NCBI GenBank assembly: GCA_023014485.1
Contig: JAJOZX010003305.1
Location: forward strand, 152,501 to 216,500
DNA from: Bathynomus jamesi
Lineage: Eukaryota > Arthropoda > Malacostraca > Isopoda > Cirolanidae
Direction of reading: 5' to 3'
DNA: 64,000 nucleotides
Positions within the stretch are counted from its first letter, which is position 1. Every line of letters starts with the position of its first letter. A program made the translations under genes and the position numbers. The notes beneath the pieces are model-generated. The model saw nothing but the letters and a program-made list of their open reading frames with translations, did not search any database and was not told the DNA's origin. Positions 1 to 9,205 of this stretch are shown here, one piece after another.

Positions 1-300
1 AACTCAAACTTCATTTAATCGCGCGCATTATTGTAATCCATATAATAAGCTATTGCACAATTATAATTCAATCAATAATCTAATTCAAATCTCATTTGTT
101 CTGTGAAGTTAGTCGCATTCAAAATAATTGCAACGTTTTTTGTGCCTTTCATTTATTATTTTCTTTATTAAAAGAAGAAAACTCACTCCACTCATCTCCT
201 TCAGTTAATAACATTTATTGTTTTCATCGAAAGAGCTGGTGACCCCTCAAGCCCCAAGCAAACATTTAATTAATAAACATTTCTATTATTAATTAAACAG
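1..300 (+). mobile_element. LTR-like segment with possible tRNA-Trp primer site
   Basis: The first 60 bases resemble 62125-62185: both have CGCGCGCATT, then a stretch containing AATAAGCTA, then an AT-rich run with AATTAAAAGAA-like sequence. At 237-246 TGGTGACCCC matches the start of primer-binding sites complementary to tRNA-Trp, used by some Gypsy-type elements. I infer the downstream part of an LTR followed by a primer site. No gag or pol follows, so it would be a fragment, and the assignment is tentative. Confidence 0.3.
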
Positions 301-317
301 CCTACAGTCACAGGCCA

Positions 318-319
<2 letters not shown>

Positions 320-358
<39 letters not shown>
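320..358. repeat. (TA)n microsatellite
   Basis: An uninterrupted alternating TA tract between the LTR-like segment and the first Helitron-like segment. Confidence 0.95.
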
Positions 359-361
<3 letters not shown>

Positions 362-383
362 ATCATTTAATTTGAATTGAAGT

Positions 384-1015
384 GAAACTGATATACATAT
401 ATTTTCGCCTGTCTGTTTGTTTGTTTGTCTGTCCTTTATGCAAACGCAAACCGTTTGACCTAGAGCTACCAAATTTGGCACGGGAAACTCTTATGGGATG
501 AAGAATGTCAACACAGTGTCGGTCAGCCTGTCTGTTTGTCTGTTTGTCTTCAACGACGGGTACTGTGATATATATACTGCTACCCGCTCGGAGGGCGGGT
601 AGCAGTATAATGGGGAGAGGGGGTGGGATAATTGGGGGAGAGGGAGTGGGGTAATGGCTTTTTTTACGTTTGTGTGTGGAGGTAATGGGGGAGTGGGGGT
701 GGGAGGGTAATGGAGTAGAGGGGTGGGGTAATGGGGGTAACCGCGATTAAACTACAGAAAAGAACGCAGCCGTGAAAATTTTGATTATTTGGTCAATAAA
801 ACTATAGAAAAGAACACAGTCATGAAAATCTTGAGCTTCACATATAATTATTTTTTAGGACTACTTCAAACCGCTTGACCTAGAGCTACCAAATTTGGAA
901 CGGGATAAGATAAATCATTTTAATCAAATTCAGCCTTTTGTTTTAAACTTTATTTTATTTAAACTGGGGATCTAATGTGAAATTTATCCCGGGCAACGCC
1001 GGGTACCTCAGCTAG
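384..1015 (+). mobile_element. Helitron-like non-autonomous element, composite
   Basis: The 3' end is Helitron-like: a hairpin CCCGG-GCAACG-CCGGG at 989-1003 is followed by nine bases and a terminal CTAG (1012-1015), and the next base is T. The body holds CTGTCTGTTTGTTTG and the phrase GACCTAGAGCTACCAAATTTGG twice (about 461 and 869), so another element or duplication is embedded. A perfect hairpin lies at 578-607. No Rep/helicase ORF is present. The 5' end is not certain. Confidence 0.6.
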
Positions 1016-1031
1016 TATATATATATATATA

Positions 1032-1192
1032 TAGGGTGGCGCAAAAGTCAAGAGTCAAAGGAGCCAGAGAAAATTGATCTTTTCCGTTCTATGGCCGCCG
1101 CTATTTTCAAATAAAAATTACTTTTTTACTTGAAAACTTTATAATTTATACAATGATGACCCTTTGACTCCTGACTTTGACGCCACCCTGTA
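1032..1192. mobile_element. Short TIR element (MITE) with TA flanks
   Basis: The ends are inverted repeats: GGGTGGCGCAAAAGTCA on the left, and GGGTGGCGTCAAAGTCAG on the complement of the right. The similarity runs about 35 bp and the element is flanked by TA. The roughly 160-bp interior has no ORF. The TA site and CAGGGTGKCG-type termini fit a Tc1/mariner-derived MITE. Confidence 0.75.
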
Positions 1193-1671
1193 TATATATA
1201 AACACACACACTCGTATATTAAAACGCATAAATTACAATTACACTTCTTATCTTCTTGTAAGTAAAATTTTCCTTTTCAAATTAAATGATTATTTTCGCT
1301 TTGAGTGTCTCCTTTAAAATAATGATGTATAATTAAGTTAGTGTGTGTTTGAAACATTATATTATATCATGTCTGAATTTAAATCTTAGATAGCGCTCGA
1401 TGGTACTTGATGCTTGTATACAAATGATAAGCCAATCCTTCGTATTAGTGTGTCCCCTCAAAATTAAGGACTTCTAAGACCCACTCACTTGCAATATATG
1501 GCAAAACATTTAATTACTGTACATGATGTGAATTTAGTTTAAAACTTAGGAATGAAGTGAGTGTGCGGTAATCCAAATCTGAAAATGAACAAGATTATTT
1601 GTTTGTTTGGTTCACCTTACAAAGTATTCCTTTTTCCTATTAATTTAACGTTCTCAAGAAGAAACGGATTT

Positions 1672-1736
1672 CAGATATATATATATATAGTTATACACAC
1701 ACACACACACACACGAGTGTGTGTATATATATAATA
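1672..1736. repeat. Compound (AT)n/(AC)n microsatellite
   Basis: An AT tract, an (AC)n run, a CGAG interruption, then (GT)n and AT. It makes a short imperfect palindrome and abuts the Helitron terminus at 1737. Confidence 0.9.
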
Positions 1737-1780
1737 CTAGCGAAGCGACCCAGCGTTGCCGGGGTGGATGTTGAACGCTA
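1737..1780 (-). mobile_element. Helitron 3'-terminal fragment
   Basis: On the minus strand the hairpin CCCGGCAACGCTGGG is followed by TCGCTTCG and a terminal CTAG (1737-1740), then T. This is the same architecture as at 989-1015 in the opposite orientation. Only the terminal 45 bases are recognisable. Confidence 0.6.
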
Positions 1781-1793
1781 TATATATATATAT

Positions 1794-1960
1794 ATGCCCG
1801 GTTAGGTAAACTGAATGCCCGGTTAGGTTAATTGAATGCCTGATTAGGTCAACCGAATGCCCGATTAGGTTAATTAAATGCCCGGTTAGGTCAACTGCAA
1901 TGCCCTATTAGATTAATTGAATGCCCGGGTAGGTTAATTGAATGCCCGGTTAGGTTAATT
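1794..1960. repeat. ~21-bp minisatellite, about eight units
   Basis: Tandem units of the form ATGCCCGGTTAGGTTAATTGA, with variation at a few positions (CCCGG/CCTGA/CCCTA, AATTG/AACTG). The array runs directly into the palindrome at 1961. Confidence 0.9.
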
Positions 1961-2056
1961 GTACGCCCTTGACGATTGGTTAGGTTAAGTCGTGATATTT
2001 TCGTTAAAGCTAACGAAAATATCACGACTTAACTTAGCCAATCGTCAAGGGCGTAC
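1961..2056. repeat. 96-bp near-perfect palindrome
   Basis: Arms of 46 nt (1961-2006 and 2011-2056) flank the 4-nt loop AAGC, with about two mismatches. The outer arm (GTACGCCCTTGACGATTGG) begins where the minisatellite ends. There is no ORF and no TA or other TSD that I can define, so this may be an extruding hairpin or a small fold-back unit. Confidence 0.9.
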
Positions 2057-2142
2057 AGGTGACCTAACCTGGCATTTAACCCTTTGACGACCAGTATACG
2101 TTTCTTTGAACTTAAAAGTTTAGGTTTTATTGTTATTTACAA

Positions 2143-2545
2143 GTAGTACAGTTCCCGTCGCTTCGCTGACGGTTAGACAGGCTAAACTACAGAAAAGAAC
2201 GCAGCAGTGAAAATTTTGAGCTTCACATTGTGTCAACATTTCTGAATCTGGTATCTCCCAAAACCTCCTCACCCCCATTCATGCAACTTGGGGGCTAACC
2301 CCCTCCCCCATTACCCCCACCCCTCCCCATTACCCCACCCATCCCCCATTACCCCCACCCCCACCCTTCCCCCATTACTGCCCGGGATAAATTTCACAAA
2401 CAGACAAACAGACAGGCTAAACTACAGAAAAGAACACAGTCATGAAAATCTTGAGCTTCACATTGCCGCCCGTAATACAATTTCTGAATTTTTTTCTTAC
2501 AATTTTTTCTCACAATTTCTGAAAGTGTGACGGACGGACGGACAA
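2143..2545 (-). mobile_element. Helitron-like non-autonomous copy, 5'-truncated
   Basis: It belongs to the family of the complete copy at 56777-57217. On the minus strand the 3' hairpin CCGTC-AGCGAAGC-GACGG precedes GAACTGTACTAC, where the terminal CTAG has mutated. The body carries the family's C-rich ACCCCCACCC block and ends in GGACGGACGGAC-type repeats. The small ORF at 2288-2530 is translated low-complexity DNA, not a gene. Confidence 0.7.
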
Positions 2546-2759
2546 CTAAACGATACTTGTATAAACATGTAGATTTATTTGTAGAAACGTTGCATCATTG
2601 TACAATTTATATTATTATTTCCGTTGGGACAAATATGTCCCGCGGTCCTCAAAGGGTTAATGAACCTAACCGGGTAATCAATAATTTTACCATAGGTTTC
2701 GAGATATATATATATATATATACGTAATTACGTAATAACCTTGATGACGTCATTTAATT

Positions 2760-3240
2760 TTTTAAAATTAATTACTTAATTTATTAACACCTAGTTGCAC
2801 AACCTCGGGACCTAATCAATATGTGTGTGTGTGTGAAGTTTCATGTTTGTAACTGCGTCCTTTTATTATTATAGATTATTATTACGGGCGGCAATGTGAA
2901 GCTCAAGATTTTCATGACTGTTCTTTTCTATAGTTTTATTGACCAAATAATTGAACCGACAGTAATTGGGGAGTTCATTTATTTGGTCAGTAAAACTATA
3001 GTCATGAAAATCTTAACATGCAGAAATCTTGACACAATGTGAAACTCAAAATTTTCACGGCTGCGTTCTTTTCTGTAGTTTAATCGCGGTGCTGGGGCCC
3101 CTTCGGGCCCAGTAATCTTAATTATTTAATTTATTAACACCCAGGTGCACAACCTGGGGACCTAATCAATATGTGTGTGAAGTTTGTTTCATGTTTGTAA
3201 CTGCTTCCATTTTGGAGTTATAGCTGGAACACACACACAC
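2760..3240. repeat. Scrambled Helitron segments between direct repeats
   Basis: A block of about 95 bp (TTATTAACACC...GCACAACC...GGACCTAATCAATATGTGTG...GTTTCATGTTTGTAACTGC) occurs at 2770-2862 and again at 3125-3212. Between the copies (2873-3090) lie plus-strand pieces of the same Helitron family, in the order GGGCGGCAATGTGAAGC then TTTCACGGCTGCG. The arrangement suggests an insertion plus internal duplication. Confidence 0.55.
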
Positions 3241-3246
3241 ACACGA

Positions 3247-3286
<40 letters not shown>
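3231..3286. repeat. (AC)n/(AT)n microsatellite
   Basis: A short AC run, CGAG, then a long AT tract. Confidence 0.95.
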
Positions 3287-3291
<5 letters not shown>

Positions 3292-3598
3292 CATTTGTTG
3301 AAGGAATTTGTTAAAATTTTCACATGACTACCTTCTTTCGTGTTTAGTTTCCTTTGGCCATTTCGTTTCGTTCGGAACTATATCCGGAACGGTCTTATCG
3401 TATCATGGAAGCCAACATAATATCAGCTGTCACACGCTCTCTGCCAATATCTGAGAATATCGAACTATTTTCCAGGCTGAGACAACTGAGTCTCACTATC
3501 AAATTTATGCTGATGGAAATATATATATATATATATATATATATAAGGGGCGTGCAGTCAGTGGAAGCAAGGGAAGCAATGCTTCCCTATTATAAAAA

Positions 3599-4013
3599 CT
3601 AGTACAGTTCCCGTCGCTTCGCTGACGGTTAGACAGGCTAAACTACAGAAAAGAACGCAGCCGTGAAAATTTTGAGCTTCACATTGTGTCAACATTTCTG
3701 AATCTAGTATCTCCCAAAACCTCCTCACCCCCATTCGTGCAACTTGGGGGCTAACCCCCTCCCCCATTACCCCCACCCACCCCATCCCCATTACCCCACC
3801 CATCCCCCATTACCCCCACCCCCACCCTTCCCCATTACTGCCCGGGATAAATTTCACAAACAGACAAACAGACAGGCTAAACTACAGCAAAGAACACAGT
3901 CATGAAAATCTTGAGCTTCACATTGCCGCCCGTAATACAATTTCTGAATTTTTTTCTCACAATTTTTTCTCTTTTTTCTCACAATTTCTGAAAGTGTGAC
4001 GGACGGACGGACG
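3599..4013 (-). mobile_element. Helitron-like non-autonomous copy
   Basis: CTAG at 3599-3602 is preceded by A on the plus strand and followed by ACAGTTCCCGTCGCTTCGCT, the complement of the family hairpin. The C-rich ACCCCCACCC block and the terminal GGACGGACGGACGG repeats match the complete copy at 56777-57217. The 5' TCTATATTATAATAAG end is missing. Confidence 0.75.
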
Positions 4014-4023
4014 GTCTTTTGCA

Positions 4024-4260
4024 ATGTTTGAATGTGACACTATTTTTCCATCCTCAACAAAATTGAGATTGTACGAACTCATAGCCCGACCTATGGTGGC
4101 CCACTACCCGAATATGCGCGAGAGTATGCAGTGGAAAGGTAGGGTACTACAATTTCAGATATGCATCCTTTTCGAGACTCGATTTGAGCTTTTTTTTCTT
4201 CATTGTAAAACTGGCTATCTTAGAATAAGAGCATTATTGACAACAAAAGTCATTTATTGA
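4024..4260 (+). pseudogene. Unassigned 78-codon ORF next to Helitron
   Basis: I do not firmly recognise this ORF. Residues 10-36 include TKLRLYELIARPMVAHYPN, loosely reminiscent of segments in SAM-domain proteins that read LVTKYPxLxD. After about residue 50 the sequence is low-complexity (LFFLHC). It lies between the Helitron and the hAT transposase remnant, so it could be an exon of that element, captured host sequence or chance. No splice sites or conserved start support it. Confidence 0.2.
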
Positions 4261-4773
4261 CAAAGAATATATTGGATGGTTTTCAGAATGTTACCTACGT
4301 CAATAATTTTTTGAATAAACGAAATCATAATTAACATAAATCTTCAAATTCTCGTATCATTTGTTCCAATGGTGAAAAGGAAGCATTTTTAGAAATGTGT
4401 ACATCAACAGTAAAATGTCAATGGGGCTTAACTCCAAAAAACTTTAACGCAAATTTGGTACTAATAGAATCTATTCATTGATACCAAACTTGCGTGACCA
4501 GTTGCAAGTTAAGGCTCACTCTGCCACTTGCCATATTGACTGCAGAAATTAAACGAGCCTAAAAGATATTAATATGCTTTTTGTGAGCTAGAATCTTGAA
4601 CTAAAGATGGAGAAAAGATAACATGAGTGATAAATTATTCATAATTACTATTTTATCTATTCATGATATACAATAAACAAATAACTACAAGAAATTCAAG
4701 ATATAATTATATAGTTAATTTTCTAGTGACATCTGAAAATGTGTAGCTCTTTCCCTTTGTCTATGAAATTTTG

Positions 4774-5287
4774 GATGCAATTTGCGGCCAAATCGAAACT
4801 AGGTTTCAAAGTTTGAAAAATAAAGCCTTTCTTCAGCTCCTGGATATTTAAAAACAGGAAGACAACATAAGGAAATTTCCTGAGTCAGCTTTTTAATCAC
4901 TGCAAGATAATTATGGAGAATATTTTGATATTCTTCGCTTGAGAAGTGAGCTTTCGGTTTTGTATGCTGAATCCGATTTGAAAGGAAAAACCTGTGAACG
5001 AGTTACTTCACTATTTGCGAAATGCCAAGCCCTACATCAACTGATGAAGTTTTGTGAATTAGCTTTTAGTCTTCTAGCGACGAGAGCATTCAGTTGAGCG
5101 TTCTTTCTCCCATTTGAAAAGTGTACACAGCTACACAAGAAATGCGCAAAGTTAAGATACTTAATAGTCTAGCTTTAATCTCGATTGAGAGAAAGCTTCT
5201 CAAAGAAATGAAGAACGATCGTTTCTATGAAGACGTAATAAATTTATTCAATCGAAAGGATAGAAGGATTGAATTAAAATATAAATA
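4774..5287 (+). pseudogene. hAT (ZMYM1-like) transposase C-terminal half, broken
   Basis: Reading from 4774 gives LDAICGQIETRFQSL, then a stop and further shifted segments. These end in the hAT C-terminal dimerisation signature: ERSFSHLKSVHSYTRN, then LNSLALISIERKLL in another frame. This matches the family consensus in which an ERSFS motif is followed by an N-rich helix and L-x-LALI. Several stops and shifts leave it clearly non-functional. The RNase-H core and BED/TTF finger are not visible. Nothing indicates expression. Confidence 0.65.
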
Positions 5288-5472
5288 AGGTAAATATTTC
5301 CTTTTTTTTATCATCACCTAGGTATCCATTTCATCTTTAATATAATTGGTGTTTGCATGCAATTAATATGGACCTTGATTCACCACCTGATATATATTTT
5401 TTTGCTATAAAATATAAACTTTTGGTAATCCATTTAAAATGATTCCCTATCACAATACAGCACCGCATGCCC

Positions 5473-6174
5473 CTGGTGTTTATAAAGTTCCTATCTATTT
5501 CAGTGAAAACGTAGCAAAAAGGGTAAAATTCAAAAACAATATAATAGAAGGCATACATTTAATGAATACTTAAGCATATGATTCTATATGAGCACCATCA
5601 GTATCCCTACAGAGTTCGAATCTGTCAGCAGCATTGCGGAACACATTTTGGAGCATAACAGGGGTTATTTTTGTAACTGCTGTTACGATACGAGCACGTA
5701 AATGTCCCAGCTTCTTTCAGATGGCATTTTAAACACCGTCGACTTTCAACAAGATGGGGCACCTTGTCATTACGCAAACATTGTTTCTGAGTACCTAAAT
5801 GAATGATTTCCAAATCAGTTGATCGGACGTGGAGGCAACAGGCCCTTGCCGGCTCGATCTCCTGACCTAACCCCCTTGGATTTCTTTGCATGGGGCTTTA
5901 TCAAATCAAACGTCTATCAAACCAGGGTTACAGATCTGCAAGATTTACGTGCTCGTATCGTAACAGCAGTTACAAAAATAACCCCTGTTATGCTCCAAAA
6001 TGTGTTCCGCAATGCTGCTGACAGATTCGAACTCTGTAGGGATACTGATGGTGCTCATATAGAATCATATGCTTAAGTATTCATTAAATGTATGCCTTCT
6101 ATTATATTGTTATTGAATTTTACCCTTTTTGCTACGTTTTCACTGAAATAGATAGGGACTTTATAAACACCCTG
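5473..6174. mobile_element. Fold-back mariner derivative
   Basis: Two inverted arms of about 230 bp (5473-5700 and 5944-6174) both carry the 3' end of a mariner: TIR GGTGTTTATAAAGT, then the complement of the transposase stop region. Between them is the unique segment 5701-5943 with the D2-D3 part of the transposase. So the 5' half has been replaced by an inverted copy of the 3' half. The TIR relates it to the intact element at 58355-59573, with similar protein but different termini. Confidence 0.85.
5738..6076 (+). pseudogene. Tc1/mariner (DD36D) transposase, C-terminal third
   Basis: The frame from 5738 reads FQQDGAPCHYANIV, has one stop (about 5804), then [18 protein letters not shown] and a conserved tail ending CRDTDGAHIESYA. 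The second and third catalytic aspartates are 36 residues apart (my count), as in the protein at 58453-59496, which shares about two thirds of these residues by eye. The N-terminal helix-turn-helix and first aspartate are absent. The end of this frame doubles as part of the right fold-back arm. Confidence 0.8.
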
Positions 6175-6183
6175 TGTATACTG

Positions 6184-6186
<3 letters not shown>

Positions 6187-6244
<58 letters not shown>

Positions 6245-6262
6245 ATATATATATATATTACA
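6187..6262. repeat. (AT)n microsatellite
   Basis: Almost uninterrupted AT directly outside the right mariner TIR. Confidence 0.95.
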
Positions 6263-6294
6263 CACATAATTTCTATTTATTACTTCGGATATAG

Positions 6295-6369
6295 TGGTTC
6301 GGCAAACTCTTAAATCGAGATTCAATTTCCGTTCACAGCTTTCGAGGTCTGTTTGAAAACCACCTGTTT

Positions 6370-6370
<1 letters not shown>
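6295..6370. repeat. Dispersed repeat, inverted copy of 11555-11640
   Basis: GGCAAACTCTTAAATCGAGA and CAGCTTTCGAGGTCTGTTTG match, in reverse complement, 11555-11640 (AAACAGACC...GAAAGCTGTGAA...AAGAGTTTGTCGAAC). The parent element is unknown. The copy here runs into an (AT)n tract. Confidence 0.7.
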
Positions 6371-6407
<37 letters not shown>

Positions 6408-6472
6408 CTTGGTTTGACGTTGGTTTTGCTTCCGCCCGAATTGTTTATTCTGACGAAGGTCAAGCTTGTCAA

Positions 6473-7469
6473 GCCACAATAAATGCAAAACTTCACTTTT
6501 TTACGTGGAGGTCGAAATGTGACAATAAAACCCACACTAATAGACGGAGTTTATTTCCACAACAGTTTCGATGCCCACTGGCATCCTCTTCGGGTGGATA
6601 CAGAAAAATGAATGGACAAAAATGAGTAAGAAAACAATCCAGGAAAGTTAAGGAACATTCTAGAAGGGCAGAGACCATTAAGAAATTCACACCTAGGTTA
6701 GATCCCGTTCACCCGACACCGGAAGGGATTTTTTGACCAAGAATCTCATTAATGGGTCCAGCTTATAAGTACCTTCGCACAAATTAAAATTATCTCCTTG
6801 TTCTGTACATACAGATTCTATTATTTTTTCTTTTGACATAATTATTGCATTTATAAAGTAACGTACTTGATTCCCAATCTATGGCATAATTATTTTGGCT
6901 GGCGTGATAAAAAATTGCATTATTAGTGTTACAACATCTGAAGGCATATTTATGTTCTTTAATACGAGTTACAGTATTTCTTCCAGTTTCTCCTACATAT
7001 ACTAAATCACACTTTTTACAGGGAATTTTACACTTTCTAAGCCGGAAACGTAAGGCAAACTCAAATATTGTTTTTGGTTAACTAAAGGTTCCCGAGGGGC
7101 ATAAAAAGATTTCCTGGCTTTAAAATACGCCTTTCTGATAAATGCTCACGATATTTTAAATCTTTAAAAATGTTCCAAATCTTTGAATTTTCTGAGTCCA
7201 CCAAATATGGGCTACAAATCCTGAGTGCTCTCAGAAACATGGAAGAAATAATTGAGCTTTTAACACTATCATCATGATATGAAAAATAATGAATATACAA
7301 ATTGCAGCGAGTGGGTTTTCTCTGCCCTTCTAGAATGTTCCTTCACTTCCCTGGATTGTTTTCTTACTTTTGTTAATTCGTTTTTCTGTATCCACCCGAA
7401 GAGGATGCTAGTGGGCATCGAAACTGTTCTGGAAATAAACTCCGTCTATTAGTGTGGGTTTTATTGTCA
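6473..7469 (-). mobile_element. Penelope-like element, internally deleted, inverted ends
   Basis: The element lies between 8-bp direct repeats CTTGTCAA. About 150 bp at each side are inverted repeats: 6524-6690 and 7316-7469 share GGATACAGAAAAA, GGGCATCGAAACTG and CCCACACTAATAGACGGAGT or their complements. Inverted terminal arms and a long tail on one side (6473-6523) are known PLE features. The coding part is reduced to the end of the RT and a GIY-YIG region (6740-7300). Confidence 0.75.
6740..7300 (-). pseudogene. PLE reverse transcriptase tail and GIY-YIG domain, broken
   Basis: On the minus strand 7300-7080 reads SMFLRALRICSPYLVDSE then FKDLKYREHLSERRI, the region after the RT fingers/palm. 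It is strikingly like FLRALRIASPEYIVAELEKI in the PLE at 32203. After a break, about 7040-6780 reads CDLVYVGETGRNTVTRIKEHKYAF, the core of the GIY-YIG endonuclease, followed by H...AIDWESSTLL. Frameshifts and loss of the RT catalytic core make it a dead copy. Confidence 0.7.
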
Positions 7470-7815
7470 CTTGTCAATCCATCTTAGACCTACAGTTTAA
7501 TGTGGAATCCGAACCACTCTCCACCAAGGGCGGTCAGAAATTACAAAGTCCTCGCCTGGACTCGATCTCACGACCTCCTGCTCACCAGCCCAGCGTCTTA
7601 ACCAATGGGCTACCCAAGGTACCGATTTATCTACCAACCAATTTTTATTGTGTAGAAGGATGAACAGCTGGGTTTTGCTGCGCGTCGCCTGCCGTCGCCG
7701 GGTCTCGACCCCGGGCCGATGGATTCGTAGTGGGCGATGTTAACCACTACACCACCTGGGCGCTATATATACACACACCACACACACCACACAGTGTATA
7801 TATATATATATATAA

Positions 7816-8712
7816 CTGGTAAATCCTGGTAAAAGTTCCATGCGTCTGTTTCTCTTCACACGAAGGTCAAGCTGGTGGCCTCTCCTCTAGGCCTGGCCTG
7901 ATGGAGGAGCGAATTGCCTTCTTGCGATCTCCCATCGCACATACCCAGGCACCTCCGGCTCATATCCGGCACCGTCCTGAGTTATGCATCTACTCTTCTT
8001 TTGAAGATTTCAACTTTGACCACTGCGATGTTCGTTTTGAAGCTGGTTAAAAAGTCTTGAGCTCCTGACAGTCAAGCTACTTTCCTTCAGTGTTGAGGGT
8101 GTGACTTGCCTGGCCCTTAGTTTGTGAACACTACACATTCTGTCTTTCCTATTTTCCAGTGTTATTTAGATGGTTACTGGGTTTAGTTTGAGGTTAGGTA
8201 CCAGTTTTTCGATCATTTTCCGTATGTAAATTATGGTGTATCTCTTTCTTCTTTGCAGTGAATATAGATTCAATTTACGTAATCTTTCCCAGTAGTTGAG
8301 TTCTTTGCAGCCATCAGTTTTGGTTGTGAAATTTCTCTGGATTTCTTCTATTTATTAATTTCGTTTTTGAATGGAAACGTCAAGACTGAGCAGTATTCAA
8401 GTTTTGGTTTGATCAGTATTTTCAGCAGGGGAATCATTACCTTCTAGTCCCTTCTTTTGAAGGTTCTCAGGAGTTGTCGCGTAACTCGTTTTCCTTTGTT
8501 TATCGCTATCTGATTCTGTGTTTCAAATTTTGCATCTTCAGTCATTATTACCCCTAAATCTTTGGCTTTCGTGCTTCTCTGAATTTTCTCTCTATCTAGG
8601 ACGTAGTATGCTATTTAAGTTCCTCATTTCTTTCGTATCTCAATCGCTGAAATCCATTTACCCACTTTGCTTGCATTTCCTATGCGTTTCATTTTGTGCT
8701 ATGATGTCATGA
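7816..8712 (-). mobile_element. CR1/Jockey-like LINE, 5'-truncated copy
   Basis: The minus strand parallels 28370-27492 over its length: the reverse-complement signatures of CTTTGCAGCCATCA, ATCATTACCTTCTAGTCCCTT and CATCTACTCTTCTTTTGAAG occur in the same order as in the LINE at 27492-28760. The 3' end (complement of AACTGGTAAATCCTGG) abuts an (AT)n tract. The reading frame of the RT C-terminus is broken throughout. The 5' truncation is at about 8712, at an (AC)n run. Confidence 0.75.
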
Positions 8713-8714
8713 TT

Positions 8715-8724
8715 ACACACACAC

Positions 8725-8761
<37 letters not shown>

Positions 8762-8788
8762 TATATATATTTATATATATATATATAT
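8715..8788. repeat. (AC)n/(AT)n microsatellite
   Basis: An AC run followed by interrupted AT, between the truncated LINE and a PLE terminus. Confidence 0.95.
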
Positions 8789-8796
8789 TATATGGG

Positions 8797-8978
8797 ATGA
8801 ATTTCACAATTAAACACGTGAATGAATGAATGATGCAAACCCACGGGGAAAAAGCAAAAAGCAAAATGATTCAAAGTCCTTTCGTGTATTCAGAAGTACA
8901 CCTCGTCATTCCCTGACGAGGTGTACTTCTGAATACATGAAAGACCTTGGAATCATTTTTCTTTTCCCTGTGGGTTTG

Positions 8979-8984
<6 letters not shown>
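8797..8984. mobile_element. PLE terminus duplicated head-to-head (hairpin)
   Basis: The left half (GGGATGAATTTCACAATTAAA ... TTTCGTGTATTCAGAAGTACACCTCGTCA) is followed, after TTCCC, by its own reverse complement (TGACGAGGTGTACTTCTGAAT ... GTGGGTTTGCATC). The same PLE-type end occurs singly at 14929-15060 and 32067-32200, and as another hairpin at 26808-26962. The arms differ at several sites, so it is not a trivial mirrored read. Confidence 0.75.

Positions 8985-9043
<59 letters not shown>
8985..9043. repeat. (AT)n microsatellite
   Basis: A long AT tract between the PLE hairpin and a 5S-derived SINE. Confidence 0.95.
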
Positions 9044-9044
<1 letters not shown>

Positions 9045-9057
9045 TGTATGTATTTTT

Positions 9058-9205
9058 TTTTATTGGAGTTGTTTAACCTCCTTCGCAACATCTAAGATCA
9101 TATGACGGAGGGGACCTACAGCTTTATGTGGGATCCGAACCATGGGTCGCTACATAGTCTGGGCGCGGAGGACGGTCTCCCATCCAACAACTACCCAGAC
9201 GTGCA
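9058..9205 (-). mobile_element. 5S rRNA-derived SINE, interrupted copy
   Basis: Minus strand: GTCTGGGTAGTTGTTGGATG then GGAGACCGTCCTC matches the 5S rRNA internal control region (TTGGATGGGAGACCG). This is followed by the family body CATATGATCTTAGATGTTGCG and GGAGGTTAAACAACTCC. Head sequence beyond 9205 is cut by the fold-back element at 9206-9930. Full copies are at 24987 and 36397. Confidence 0.8.

Larger units (their letters stand above)
3546..5290 (+). mobile_element. Decayed ZMYM-type hAT transposon, interrupted by a Helitron
   Basis: The left edge AGGGGCGTGCAGTC, followed by the palindromic GGGAAGCAATGCTTCCC, looks like a hAT terminus of the AGGGGCG class and directly abuts an (AT)n tract. 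The transposase remnant is at 4774-5287. A Helitron (3599-4013) sits inside with A|CTAG at its edge. I find no matching right terminus, so the 3' end is either lost or divergent. Confidence 0.45.
6405..7764 (-). mobile_element. Dimeric tRNA-derived SINE (copy A), split by a PLE
   Basis: Minus-strand order: tRNA-like head 1 (7764-7640, A-box-like TGGTGTAGTGG and B-box-like GGGTCGAGACCC), a linker AGCAAAACCCAGCTGTTCAT, tRNA-like head 2 (about 7620-7500), then a tail. A PLE of 997 bp (6473-7469) interrupts the tail. The 8-bp repeat CTTGTCAA at 6465-6472 and 7470-7477 marks its insertion. Beyond it the SINE tail continues to 6405 (complement of GTCAGAATAAACAATTCGGG). Relatives are at 14606, 43505 and 48165. 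Confidence 0.8.

Noticed and set aside
1794..1960. CRISPR array
   Set aside because: The units are contiguous variants with no unique spacers, there are no cas genes, and the DNA is eukaryotic.
2288..2530. 80-codon and 67-codon proline/histidine-rich ORFs at 2288 and 56433
   Set aside because: They lie in the C-rich block of the Helitron family; both come from the same non-coding repeat.
6073..6535. ORFs made of repeated IYIYIYIY or SLSLSL residues here and at 8658, 24419, 28798, 36439, 46495, 47420, 47727
   Set aside because: They are translations of (AT)n, (GA)n or (GT)n microsatellites on either strand and have no non-repetitive conserved sequence.
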